Shown: positions 54,226 through 62,462 of the stretch, piece after piece | Layout of the letters: each line of letters opens with the position of its first letter | Position numbering within the stretch: the first letter of the stretch is position 1 | Assembly (NCBI RefSeq): GCF_014191725.1 | Contig: NZ_JACHWZ010000009.1 | Coordinates: 1 to 64,000 of the forward strand | Origin: Microbulbifer rhizosphaerae | Lineage (GTDB): Bacteria > Pseudomonadota > Gammaproteobacteria > Pseudomonadales > Cellvibrionaceae | Length of the DNA stretch: 64,000 nucleotides | Direction: 5' to 3' | The notes under the pieces: generated by a model | Told to the model about the DNA's origin: nothing | The model's input: the letters and a program-made list of their open reading frames with translations, nothing else | The model's database searches: none | Made by a program: the position numbers and the translations under genes

Positions 54226-57174
54226 TTAAAAGTCTATCCGCGCACTCAACTGCACCCGACGGGGCTCCTGATAGTCCGTCGGGGTCAGGAAATCGTCGTT
54301 GGGCGTGGCCATGCCGTAGCGAACAATTTCATCCACACCGGTGACGCTCTGGCTGTTGAGCAGGTTGAAGACTTCCAGGCCCAACACCAGGTCAGATTCG
54401 TACAGCGGCGTACGGTAGAAAGCACTCATATTCAGGGCGGTCACCCAGTCGGTATCGCCGTACTCTCCCTTGTCCAGTCGCTCGAACACACGGTCGCCGT
54501 TGGAGTCCGCATTGCAGTTGGCCACACAGATGTAGTTGTAGTCGTAGGAGGTGTTCTCGGTAAACGGATTACCCTGGGCGCGGGCGTTGATCGGACGACC
54601 GGAAATCAGGCTGAAGTTGGCCGCCAGTGTAAGACTTTCATTGACCTGATAGGCTCCGCGCAGCTTGAAGGCATGGGTGCGGTCGTTGGGCGTTCGGCCG
54701 TCGTTGCCGAGCAGGTAGGCCACGTTGTCACCCGCTTCGGTCCATCCGGGAATATTATTTTCAGTATCCGAGTTGACACCGCCCTCGTAATTGCCCTCGC
54801 TGCGGGACAGGGTGTAGGAAACATCCATCGACCAGTTGTCGAACCACTCCCGCTTCAGAACCAGCTCCAAGGCCTTGTATTCCCGCTCCGCCTCCGGCCC
54901 GCCGATGGGGTTGCCGTTGACGTCGAAGTCCTGCGCCTCGCCCAGGTCGATAGTGACTCTTTCCGGGCCGTTGCCACAGTCGCGGGTGAGGGTCAGCTCG
55001 CGGCCCGGGTTGGCGAATACCCAGCCGGAAATATTGCCACAGCTCGCGGTGTCCACATTGATTTTCATATCCTCGATGGCGTTGTGGAACTTGCGGTAGA
55101 TCCCCCGTACGCCGATTTTCCACTCGTCGTTGAGCAGGCGCTCATAGCCGAGAATAAATTCGTCCTGGTAGCTGGCTTCCAGATCGTTGTCCACGAACTC
55201 CTCGGTATTTTCCAGGCCGTCACCGGCGGCGCCGAACTGCTCGGTGGGCCCGAGTTTGTCGCCGAGAATCGGTGTGACGTTGGTCAGTCCCGCACCGGTG
55301 GTGTTGGTCTCCAGGCCGGCCAGCTCGTAGTAATTGCGCACGTCCAGGGTACCGCCGCCCTCGCGGGCGGCCAGGCCGTTGGCGATAGGAAAGTAGTAGC
55401 GACCGGCATTGGCAAACAGTTTGGACTGGCCGTCGCCGTTGATGTCCCAGGCGAAACCGGCGCGCGGGGAAATCATATCGTCGATTTTCAGGAAAGAGTT
55501 GCCGGCGGCGTCCTTGGTATCGAACTCGTCGAAGCGCAGGCCAAGAGTGAGGGTCATCTCGCTGTTCAGGCTCCAGATATCCTCCAGGTAGTAAGCGGAG
55601 GTATCCTGGTCGAAAGTTCCGATGGAATTGCGGGTACGGGCGACCACATAGGCGTCCCCCTGAACGACGGCCCCGTTGACTTCATCGCCGGGATTAATGC
55701 CGTAGATCGAATAGTAGACTTCGTCCGGGCCGGTGGTCAGCCGGCTCATTTCCGTGGTTCGGGTCTCGTTGTCGAGGCCAAAACGGATCAGGTGATCCCC
55801 AACTGCATACTCGAAGTCCAGGCGCAGAGCATCGCGGGAGTTCAGCCGGCCGTCAAAGCGGCTATCGGTGGTGCAGCCGATCTCCTCATCGGCACGGTTG
55901 TCGTACACCCGGTTGCACTCCAGGCCAGTGGTATTGTCGGTCACATAGCGGGTTTCACTGTGTCCGTACAGCGCCCGCGCCATCAGGTTGTTCCCGAAGT
56001 AACCGGTATAGGTGGCGATAGCGTTTTCGCCTCCGGTTTCCTCCACCGCGGTATCGTTGAAGACATCGTCCACGAAACGGTCGGTCTCCTCTTCGCCCTT
56101 ATCGGAAAAAGCAACCAGCTCCAGGCTATGGTTTTCCGCTATCAACCAGTCCAGCCTGCCGCCCCAGAATCCCGAGTCGTCCTTGGATTCACTGCGGGTA
56201 TCACCGGAACTGTTATAGGAAACCTGTTCATTGTTGCGCGGTTCGTACAGGGCGAAAAAGAAAAGCTTGTCCTGGATGATCGGACCTGAGACGTAAAGGC
56301 TGGTGGACCAGCTGTCGCTCTCGTCGTCAGAACTGTGGAAAATCCGCTGGCCATTGCGGTTATAGGAGTCCTCGCCGGTGCCGCGGAGGGAATCGGGGGA
56401 ATAATAACTTTCCGCACCAAACTGAAATTCATTGGTCCCACGCTTGACCACTGCATTGACCACCCCACCGGTGGTACGCCCATACTCCACCGAGTAGCCG
56501 CCGGTCTTTACCTGAAATTCCTCATAGAATGCATAGGGGGCACTGGCCGCATCGATGCCGGTTTCCACGTCACTGACATTCAGGCCGTTGATGAAAACCG
56601 CGTTTTCACCCACCGAGGCGCCGCCAAACGAAACGCCACCAAACGCGCTGCTACCACCTACCGCTCCGGGAGCCAGCAATGCCACGGATTCCAGGCTGCG
56701 GCCCACCGGCAGGAATTCCAGTTCCGCACTGTTGATGGTCATTCCGGATTCGGACGAAGTTAGATCGATGCGATGGGAGCCCCGGTCCGCAACTACAACC
56801 ACTTCCTCCAGAGAGCCGGTGGACAGGTCCACGTCCACGTTGGTAACGGCACCGATGGTTACACGTACATTTTCCACCAGCACGCTGTCGAAGCCTTCTT
56901 TTCTCGCGCGAATCTGGTAATTGCCGATAGGCAGGCGGGAAAAGCGATAACGGCCGCCGGTGCCGGCGGTTACGGTGCGGGAAGCGCCGGTCTCTTTGTT
57001 GATGATGGTGATCTGTGCACCAACGAGAATTCCACTGCCCCCCTCCCTGACGAGGCCACTCACCGCACCGTCGTTGTTCTGTGCGTAGGCGAAGTTTCCG
57101 AGAGTAGAGGCGCTGCCGATTACAGCCCCGATGGTTGCGGTGAGAAGCTGCCTTTTAAAGTTTCTTCTTATCAT
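54226..57174 (-). CDS. Oar-like TonB-dependent receptor, second copy
   Basis: About 982 residues from ATG 57174 (the 43-codon upstream extension is discarded because the signal peptide begins at MIRRNFKRQLLTATIG). It has a carboxypeptidase-regulatory-like N-domain (about 35-115: SGLVREGGSGILVGAQITII), plug with GGASVGENAVFINGLNVSDV and VKTGGYSVEYGRTTGGVVNA, and a barrel ending VQLSARIDF. It is similar in plan to the receptor at 46755 but divergent in sequence. It is read divergently from the transglutaminase-like gene. Probable murein-peptide or protein-fragment uptake, by context. Confidence 0.92.
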   Translation of the reverse strand: MIRRNFKRQLLTATIGAVIGSASTLGNFAYAQNNDGAVSGLVREGGSGILVGAQITIINKETGASRTVTAGTGGRYRFSRLPIGNYQIRARKEGFDSVLVENVRVTIGAVTNVDVDLSTGSLEEVVVVADRGSHRIDLTSSESGMTINSAELEFLPVGRSLESVALLAPGAVGGSSAFGGVSFGGASVGENAVFINGLNVSDVETGIDAASAPYAFYEEFQVKTGGYSVEYGRTTGGVVNAVVKRGTNEFQFGAESYYSPDSLRGTGEDSYNRNGQRIFHSSDDESDSWSTSLYVSGPIIQDKLFFFALYEPRNNEQVSYNSSGDTRSESKDDSGFWGGRLDWLIAENHSLELVAFSDKGEEETDRFVDDVFNDTAVEETGGENAIATYTGYFGNNLMARALYGHSETRYVTDNTTGLECNRVYDNRADEEIGCTTDSRFDGRLNSRDALRLDFEYAVGDHLIRFGLDNETRTTEMSRLTTGPDEVYYSIYGINPGDEVNGAVVQGDAYVVARTRNSIGTFDQDTSAYYLEDIWSLNSEMTLTLGLRFDEFDTKDAAGNSFLKIDDMISPRAGFAWDINGDGQSKLFANAGRYYFPIANGLAAREGGGTLDVRNYYELAGLETNTTGAGLTNVTPILGDKLGPTEQFGAAGDGLENTEEFVDNDLEASYQDEFILGYERLLNDEWKIGVRGIYRKFHNAIEDMKINVDTASCGNISGWVFANPGRELTLTRDCGNGPERVTIDLGEAQDFDVNGNPIGGPEAEREYKALELVLKREWFDNWSMDVSYTLSRSEGNYEGGVNSDTENNIPGWTEAGDNVAYLLGNDGRTPNDRTHAFKLRGAYQVNESLTLAANFSLISGRPINARAQGNPFTENTSYDYNYICVANCNADSNGDRVFERLDKGEYGDTDWVTALNMSAFYRTPLYESDLVLGLEVFNLLNSQSVTGVDEIVRYGMATPNDDFLTPTDYQEPRRVQLSARIDF

Positions 57175-57337
57175 TAGTGCGGTCCTCTGAAGGTTGGGAA
57201 CGGGCTTGGCTGCGCCCCAACCGCTTGACGCAGCGACCTCTTCAGAATAATTTATCAATACGTGATTGCGATGTAAATATATTTTATTCTCACCTCCGCA
57301 CAAAAATTCCGAATAATTTATTTAACCGGAGCTTTCC
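57175..57337. promoter_or_regulatory. Divergent promoter region with AT-rich GAATAATTTAT repeats
   Basis: 163 bp between the receptor and transglutaminase-like genes. GAATAATTTAT occurs at 57245-57255 and 57311-57321. Similar AGAATA half-sites precede the NlpC/P60 gene. They are candidate sites for the local MurR/RpiR regulator. Confidence 0.45.
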
Positions 57338-58765
57338 ATGCATTCCCTGCGCCTTCTCTCCCCGGTCCTGTTCCTCTGCGTTGCTTTATACGCCAAAGCG
57401 AATAATCCGGACCGGCTCGAGGCTGTAAAGGCGCTGGTGGATGCCGGGCGGTACCGCCATGCCAAAGTACAGATTGAAAAATTACTGCAAACCGCTGAAG
57501 CCCCCACATTGCGCAGGCAACTGGCGTTCGAAGCCGAACGGATGCGCCGGATCGAACGGGATTTTCCGCAGGATTACGCGGCACTGAAGGCGTCGATTCG
57601 ACGCTATATTCCCGACGCCCGCGAAGAGGAAATACGCGACTGGGATCGTGCAGAGTGGTTGGAATTCAAACAGATCGACGGCGAGCGGCGCTACTTCCGC
57701 ATGGCTGCGTACAATCTGCTGCAACTCTCCGACCAGCTCGCACAGCGCAGCGCGGATTTTCGCGGGTTCGCCGAGAAGGCTCCGCTCTATTCCCTGCACT
57801 CGCACCACCGCGAAGTGATCAACGCGAAGGCGCCGCTGCGCAACCGCATCCAGGTGGATTACACCCTGCGGGTCAAACCCGATGCGGTTCCCGCCGGGGA
57901 AACCGTGCGCGCCTGGCTGCCCTTCCCCATCCCCCTGCCCGGCAGTCAGGAAAATATCGAGCTGTTAGCCAGCAGCCCCGGCCGTTACCAGTTGGCTCCC
58001 CCACTGCAACCGCAACGCACCATTTACCTGGAGAAAACGGCCCGCGCCGGCGAGGCCACGGAGTTCAAGATCCGCTATGCCTTCGACAGCCTGTCCCGAC
58101 ATACCGTTGTAGATCAGCGGCGCGTGCAACAGCTATCTAAAGACGGCCAGCTGGCACCCTACCTTGCGGAGCGCCCACCACATATCGTTTTTACTCCGAA
58201 ACTGCGCGCGCGCTCACAGCACATTGTCGGCGACGAATACAACAGCTACCGGATCGCGCAAAAACTCTTTGCCCACGTCGACAAAATTCCCTGGGCCAGC
58301 GCCCGCGAATACTCAACCATCCGCAATATCAGCCACTACGCCGCCCATGCGGGCCACGCCGACTGCGGCCAGCAGACGCTGCTGCTGATCACCCTGATGC
58401 GCATGAACGGTATTCCTGCGCGCTGGCAGTCCGGTTGGGAATTTTCTCCGGGAGATTTCGATACCATGCACGATTGGGGAGAGTTCTACCTGGAGCCCTA
58501 CGGCTGGCTGCCCATGGACGTCACCCACGGTGTGCTGGCCGGCGAAACGGAATCGGAAACCTGGTTCTACCTGGGCGGGCTGGACGCTTTCCGCTTGGTG
58601 TTCAACAGCGACTACAGCCAGCCCTTTCTCCCGGAAAAACAGCATTTTCGCTCAGAGACGGTGGATTCGCAGCGCGGGGAGGTGGAATGGCGCGGTGGGA
58701 ATTTGTACTTCGATCAGTGGAATTACGATCTGGAATGGCAGCTGGTCGAGGCGGAGAATCGATAA
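57338..58765 (+). CDS. Exported transglutaminase-like cysteine peptidase
   Basis: 475 residues with a signal peptide (1-21), a helical N-terminal region (about 30-170) and a transglutaminase-like core. The triad is Cys343 (GHADCGQQTLL), His378 (MHDWGEFYLEPYG) and Asp394 (WLPMDVTHG). The fold includes amidases and endopeptidases as well as cross-linkers; a peptidase-type role is likelier in bacteria. It is divergent from the Oar-like receptor and convergent with the murR-type gene. Contribution to peptide breakdown is inferred. Confidence 0.9.
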   Translation: MHSLRLLSPVLFLCVALYAKANNPDRLEAVKALVDAGRYRHAKVQIEKLLQTAEAPTLRRQLAFEAERMRRIERDFPQDYAALKASIRRYIPDAREEEIRDWDRAEWLEFKQIDGERRYFRMAAYNLLQLSDQLAQRSADFRGFAEKAPLYSLHSHHREVINAKAPLRNRIQVDYTLRVKPDAVPAGETVRAWLPFPIPLPGSQENIELLASSPGRYQLAPPLQPQRTIYLEKTARAGEATEFKIRYAFDSLSRHTVVDQRRVQQLSKDGQLAPYLAERPPHIVFTPKLRARSQHIVGDEYNSYRIAQKLFAHVDKIPWASAREYSTIRNISHYAAHAGHADCGQQTLLLITLMRMNGIPARWQSGWEFSPGDFDTMHDWGEFYLEPYGWLPMDVTHGVLAGETESETWFYLGGLDAFRLVFNSDYSQPFLPEKQHFRSETVDSQRGEVEWRGGNLYFDQWNYDLEWQLVEAENR

Positions 58766-58770
58766 ATGCG

Positions 58771-58947
58771 CTGTAGGAGCGGCCGTTGGCCGCGACAAAT
58801 CTGCAGGGCCGAAGGCACCGTGAACACCTGGAGCGGCGGGGCGGCCGATTTGGGCGCCGAAGGCGCCCCAGGGGCGAACGCCAGGATAGCCTGAGTCAAC
58901 AACCTCACTTCGTAGTACGATCGATCGCGGCCAACGGCCGCTCCTAC
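58771..58947. repeat. REP palindrome pair with 127-bp spacer
   Basis: The arms CTGTAGGAGCGGCCGTTGG... (58771-58795) and the exact complement (58923-58947) enclose a spacer with a further hairpin (GGGCGCC...GGCGCCC). It lies between convergent genes and ends 24 bp from the murR-type stop. Confidence 0.85.
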
Positions 58948-58970
58948 AGGAAAAGGTAATTGCCGGACGG

Positions 58971-59762
58971 TTATTTGCCTAGAATCAAACCGGTTATCAG
59001 GCTTTCCACCAAGTGCAATTGCCCCGCCTGGAACAGCAGCCGCTGCAGTGCCCGCTCCTCCTCTTCCATGGGCATTACGAACAGGCGAATATCCGCGTAC
59101 ATGCTCACCGCATTGTGGTTGTAGCGGGTGAGGCTCAATACTTTAGCGCCGCATCCGCGGGCGCGTTTGGCGACTTCCACCAGGGACTCCTCGCCGCCCA
59201 TGTCGCAGACGATACAGAGCAGGTCGCCCGCCTCCATATTGGCTACGATGGATTTTTGCAGATCCATGTCCTGCTCGAACACCGACCAGCGGCCGTTTTC
59301 CCGCAGGTGCAGGTTCAGGTAGCGGGCCACCGCCACCGACCTGGCACAGGCGGCGACTTGAATACAGCGGGAATGGCCGAGCGCTTTCACCGCCGCTCCC
59401 AGCTGTTGCGGATCATTGATACTCACCGTGTGCTGCAACACTTCCATTTTCTTCTGGCCCAGGGTGCTGAGAATACTCTCGGGGCCGGGAAAAAAAGACT
59501 CGGGCTCCGCCTCACTGGCTTCGGCGCGGGAATTGAGTGCATAGGATTCGTGCACGGCCAGCTTGAGGCTGGGATAACCTTTGTAACCGAGTTTCTGTGA
59601 AAACTTGACGACGCTGGACTGGCTGACCCCAACGGCGTCCGCCAGCTGTTGAGAGGAGTAATCGCGCAGCAGCTTGGTGTTGTCCAGAATAAAATCAGCG
59701 AGTTTGCGTTCATTGACAGACATCTGCTCTCGCATGGAACGCATTTTCAATAAACAGTTCAT
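58971..59762 (-). CDS. MurR/RpiR family transcriptional regulator
   Basis: 263 residues. N-terminal RpiR helix-turn-helix (about 1-77: ADFILDNTKLLRDYSSQQLA, VGVSQSSVVKFSQKLGYKGY) and a C-terminal SIS sugar-phosphate domain (about 110-250: AACARSVAVARYLNLHL, ICDMGGEESLVEVAKRARG-like). Family members bind sugar phosphates such as MurNAc-6-phosphate. Third gene after NlpC/P60 and epimerase genes (28-bp gap), so it probably regulates the locus from within. AT-rich dyads upstream of the operon and the receptor may be its sites. Confidence 0.9.
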   Translation of the reverse strand: MNCLLKMRSMREQMSVNERKLADFILDNTKLLRDYSSQQLADAVGVSQSSVVKFSQKLGYKGYPSLKLAVHESYALNSRAEASEAEPESFFPGPESILSTLGQKKMEVLQHTVSINDPQQLGAAVKALGHSRCIQVAACARSVAVARYLNLHLRENGRWSVFEQDMDLQKSIVANMEAGDLLCIVCDMGGEESLVEVAKRARGCGAKVLSLTRYNHNAVSMYADIRLFVMPMEEEERALQRLLFQAGQLHLVESLITGLILGK

Positions 59763-59790
59763 GCCCTGTTGCTCCGCTTGGATACTCCGC

Positions 59791-60888
59791 TCAATTGTCC
59801 AGCGGCCTCAGGCCCTCGATGCGCTCAATACCCAGCCCCGGGGTTTCGCTGAGGATGATATCCGCATCTTTATAGGTAACGCCACCAACCACGGGATCAT
59901 ATTGGCAAAGGGAGGGTACGTCCAGGTCGAGCTTGGTCACCGCGCAGGGCTTTGCCGCCGCCACATGGGCAGCCGCGGAAACGCCTATGCTGGTTTCCAG
60001 CATACAGCCCATCATGCATTCGACATTGTAGACAGAAGCAATATCTGCGATTTTTATCGCATTGGAAATTCCGCCGGTCTTCATCAGTTTGATATTGATA
60101 ATCTCGGCGGCGCGCTGCCTGATCACCTCGAACGCGTCGATGGGCCCGAAAATGCTTTCATCGGCCATGAGCGGAGTCTGCACCCGCTCGGCGATATAGC
60201 GCATGCCGTCCAGGTCCCGGGCGCTCACCGGCTGCTCCACCAGCTCCAGCACCACCCCGGCCTCCTCCAGGTTTTTGATCGCCAGCACCGCCTGTTTCGG
60301 ATTCCAGCCCTGATTGGCGTCCAGGCGCAGGCGCGCCTGCCCCTCCACCGCGGCGTAAACCGCCTTTATACGTTCCATATCGAGACCGATGTCCTTGCCA
60401 ACCTTGAGTTTCAGTATCTCAAAACCGCGCTCCACCGCGCGCTTCGCATCGGCCACCATCTTGTCGATGTAATCCACACTGATAGTAATATCGGTGGTCA
60501 GGCCGTTCCCGTCCCCACCCAGAATCCGGTACAGCGGCGCCCGATGCAGTTGTGCGAACAGGTCGTAGAGGGCAATTTCGATCGCCGCCTTTGCGCTGTA
60601 GTTATTGACCAGCGCGGCCTGCACTTCGCCGCAGATCCGGTTGAGATGCTGCACCTCTCGGCCCAGCAGCAGCGGAGTGAAGATGGTGCGGATCGCCTCG
60701 ACCACGGAACCGTGGGTGTCCCCGGTAATCGCCGCCGTGGCTGGAGCATTGCCATAGCCCAACTGGCCGGTGTCGGTCTCCAGGATGACGACCACATCCT
60801 CCACGCATTCGACGGTGCGCAGGGCAGTTTTGAAGGGCGTGATCAGGGGCACTTTCAGCATGCCGAGCTTGACGTCAACTATTTTCAT
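59791..60888 (-). CDS. Dipeptide epimerase (L-Ala-D/L-Glu epimerase, YkfB/YcjG-like)
   Basis: 365 residues of the enolase superfamily, muconate-lactonizing subgroup. Acid/base lysines Lys162 (ILKLKVGKD) and Lys267 (NIKLMKTGG), and metal ligands Asp190 (LDANQGW), Glu218 (VEQPV) and Asp243 (MADES), are all in place. It converts the murein dipeptide L-Ala-D-Glu to L-Ala-L-Glu so that ordinary peptidases can finish it. It follows the NlpC/P60 gene by 11 bp. Related epimerases act on other dipeptides, but the context favours the murein type. Confidence 0.93.
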   Translation of the reverse strand: MKIVDVKLGMLKVPLITPFKTALRTVECVEDVVVILETDTGQLGYGNAPATAAITGDTHGSVVEAIRTIFTPLLLGREVQHLNRICGEVQAALVNNYSAKAAIEIALYDLFAQLHRAPLYRILGGDGNGLTTDITISVDYIDKMVADAKRAVERGFEILKLKVGKDIGLDMERIKAVYAAVEGQARLRLDANQGWNPKQAVLAIKNLEEAGVVLELVEQPVSARDLDGMRYIAERVQTPLMADESIFGPIDAFEVIRQRAAEIINIKLMKTGGISNAIKIADIASVYNVECMMGCMLETSIGVSAAAHVAAAKPCAVTKLDLDVPSLCQYDPVVGGVTYKDADIILSETPGLGIERIEGLRPLDN

Positions 60889-60899
60889 AAAAACACCGG

Positions 60900-62327
60900 T
60901 TAGCGGATCGATTTGATGGCGTAGATACTGTCGACAAGTTTTTTGCCGGGGCTAAGCCACAGGGGCGTCAAAGGGGTAACCGACACGCCGGAGAGTGTGC
61001 CGCGATAGAGTTCCCCACTTTCATCGTAATAGACCAACCCCACTACGTCGTGGATGACGTAGGGCTCGCCTTCTACGCGGCCGATAGCCATCATTACATG
61101 GCCGGGAGTATAAATCAGGTCGCCCACTTGCAGCCGCTCCAGCGCGCGCTGCCGGCGCTCGTTGTCGCCATCGCCGTCGGCAAAAAAAAGTGTGGGGGCA
61201 AAATCGCTCTGTCCCTGCTGGCCGGAGTTGCGCGGCATCAGGATGCCGAAGGTCTTGTAAACCTCGCCGATAAAGCCGGTGCAGTCCCGGGCGTTGTAGT
61301 CGTGCCCCCAGCCGTAGCGTTCGCCGAGAAACTTGAATGCCTGCCGCAAAAGTACCGACGGCCGGTAAGGTAAATTCCCCACACTCACATCGCGGCTGCG
61401 CGCGATCAGTGCGGGCCGGAATTCCAGGCGGCCGTCGTCGTCGCGCACCGGCAGCTCCACCACATGGCTGGCGTAGGGGTTTTGCCCGTTGACGTCGTGC
61501 CCGGCTTCGATGCCGGTCATCAGTGGCAGGCTGGTGCCCATATCCAACTGCAGCTGAGATGTTCGCGGGTCGACCGGATTGAAGTTGGTCCCAACCTGTG
61601 CGCTGGTGACCACCAGGCGCGGAGCCCTGTTCCGCCAACGTTCGATTTCCTCCCGCGGACCGGTGGCGACAGCGGCTTTGGGCAGCCAGGCCGCGTAGTG
61701 ATAGTTCATCGCAAACCACCAGTCGCCGTCTGCACTCTCGTGCAGCAGGGCGACCACCTGCCCCGGGAATACGCCGGTTTCCTGGAAGCGGTCCAGGTCC
61801 TTTTCGGCGGGGTCCCTGAACACCCGCTCGTCGGTGGGATAGCTGCGCATGCTGTCGCGCCGGACTACCAGTCCCCACCGCACTTCCAGCTCCGAGGGCA
61901 GGGCTTCGCGCCCCAGTGCGGATTCCAGTCTCGCGTAATCCGCACTGGAGACTTCGCGTCCGTCGGCATAATAGCGCGGCGACCGGGCCGGCCGGCTGAC
62001 GTCGTCCAGCAGCGGCAGCAGCTGTTCCCGGGCAAGGGTATCGGGGAGGTTTGCGAGATCGTGGAGGTGTGGGTCTGAAGCCAGGTTGCGCCGGTTGAAT
62101 TCGGCGATGACATCAGCGGTGAGGCGTTCGGAGTCGTCCCCGATCCGCTCAATCCAAAAGGCGGCGGACAGCATGGGCAGTTGGATGCCCGGGACGTCGG
62201 TGGAGAAACCGTAATTCCTGTCCGACGACAGGGGTTCAGTGGAGTCGCTACAAGCGGACAAGAGTCCCAGCAGGCATAGAGCCACCAGTACTGCCCGCTG
62301 ACCCGTGCCACGCAAATTGCCGATCAT
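60900..62327 (-). CDS. NlpC/P60 gamma-D-glutamyl endopeptidase lipoprotein with SH3 domains (YkfC-like)
   Basis: About 475 residues from ATG 62327 (AGGAGG ribosome site). It is a lipoprotein (LLSAC). An N-terminal region (about 40-120) and bacterial SH3-type domains (about 145-300: TGVFPGQVVALLHESADGDW) precede the C40 peptidase. Catalytic Cys349 (NARDCTGFIGEVY), His410 (YTPGHVMMA) and His426 (YVIHDVV) are present. The architecture matches YkfC/DvLysin-type enzymes that cut between D-Glu and the diamino acid of free murein peptides, producing the epimerase substrate. It is the first gene of the three-gene operon. Confidence 0.92.
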   Translation of the reverse strand: MIGNLRGTGQRAVLVALCLLGLLSACSDSTEPLSSDRNYGFSTDVPGIQLPMLSAAFWIERIGDDSERLTADVIAEFNRRNLASDPHLHDLANLPDTLAREQLLPLLDDVSRPARSPRYYADGREVSSADYARLESALGREALPSELEVRWGLVVRRDSMRSYPTDERVFRDPAEKDLDRFQETGVFPGQVVALLHESADGDWWFAMNYHYAAWLPKAAVATGPREEIERWRNRAPRLVVTSAQVGTNFNPVDPRTSQLQLDMGTSLPLMTGIEAGHDVNGQNPYASHVVELPVRDDDGRLEFRPALIARSRDVSVGNLPYRPSVLLRQAFKFLGERYGWGHDYNARDCTGFIGEVYKTFGILMPRNSGQQGQSDFAPTLFFADGDGDNERRQRALERLQVGDLIYTPGHVMMAIGRVEGEPYVIHDVVGLVYYDESGELYRGTLSGVSVTPLTPLWLSPGKKLVDSIYAIKSIR

Positions 62328-62373
62328 GGGGAGCCTCCTGTCGCTATTTTTAGTGAGCCCCAAAGATGACAAA

Positions 62374-62417
62374 AGAATATATTATTCTACCATCCACAGC
62401 AATAAAGAATAAATTAG
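62374..62417. promoter_or_regulatory. Candidate operators upstream of the NlpC-epimerase-murR operon
   Basis: AGAATA-TAT-TATTCT (62374-62388) is a 6-3-6 dyad 47 bp from the NlpC/P60 start, and AGAATA-AAT-TAGTGA follows at 62406. The half-site AGAATA recurs in front of the second receptor. They are candidate MurR/RpiR sites. Confidence 0.45.
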
Positions 62418-62462
62418 TGAATGGAAGGGCTTCTTTTCGAGTGCGGGGAAGCGCTGTGTACG

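Noticed and set aside
54169..56289. A 706-codon open frame on the plus strand
   Set aside because: It is the antisense of the Oar-like receptor gene, whose translation has clear plug and barrel signatures. The antisense product is low-complexity Val/Gly/His with no domain; long antisense frames are common at high GC.
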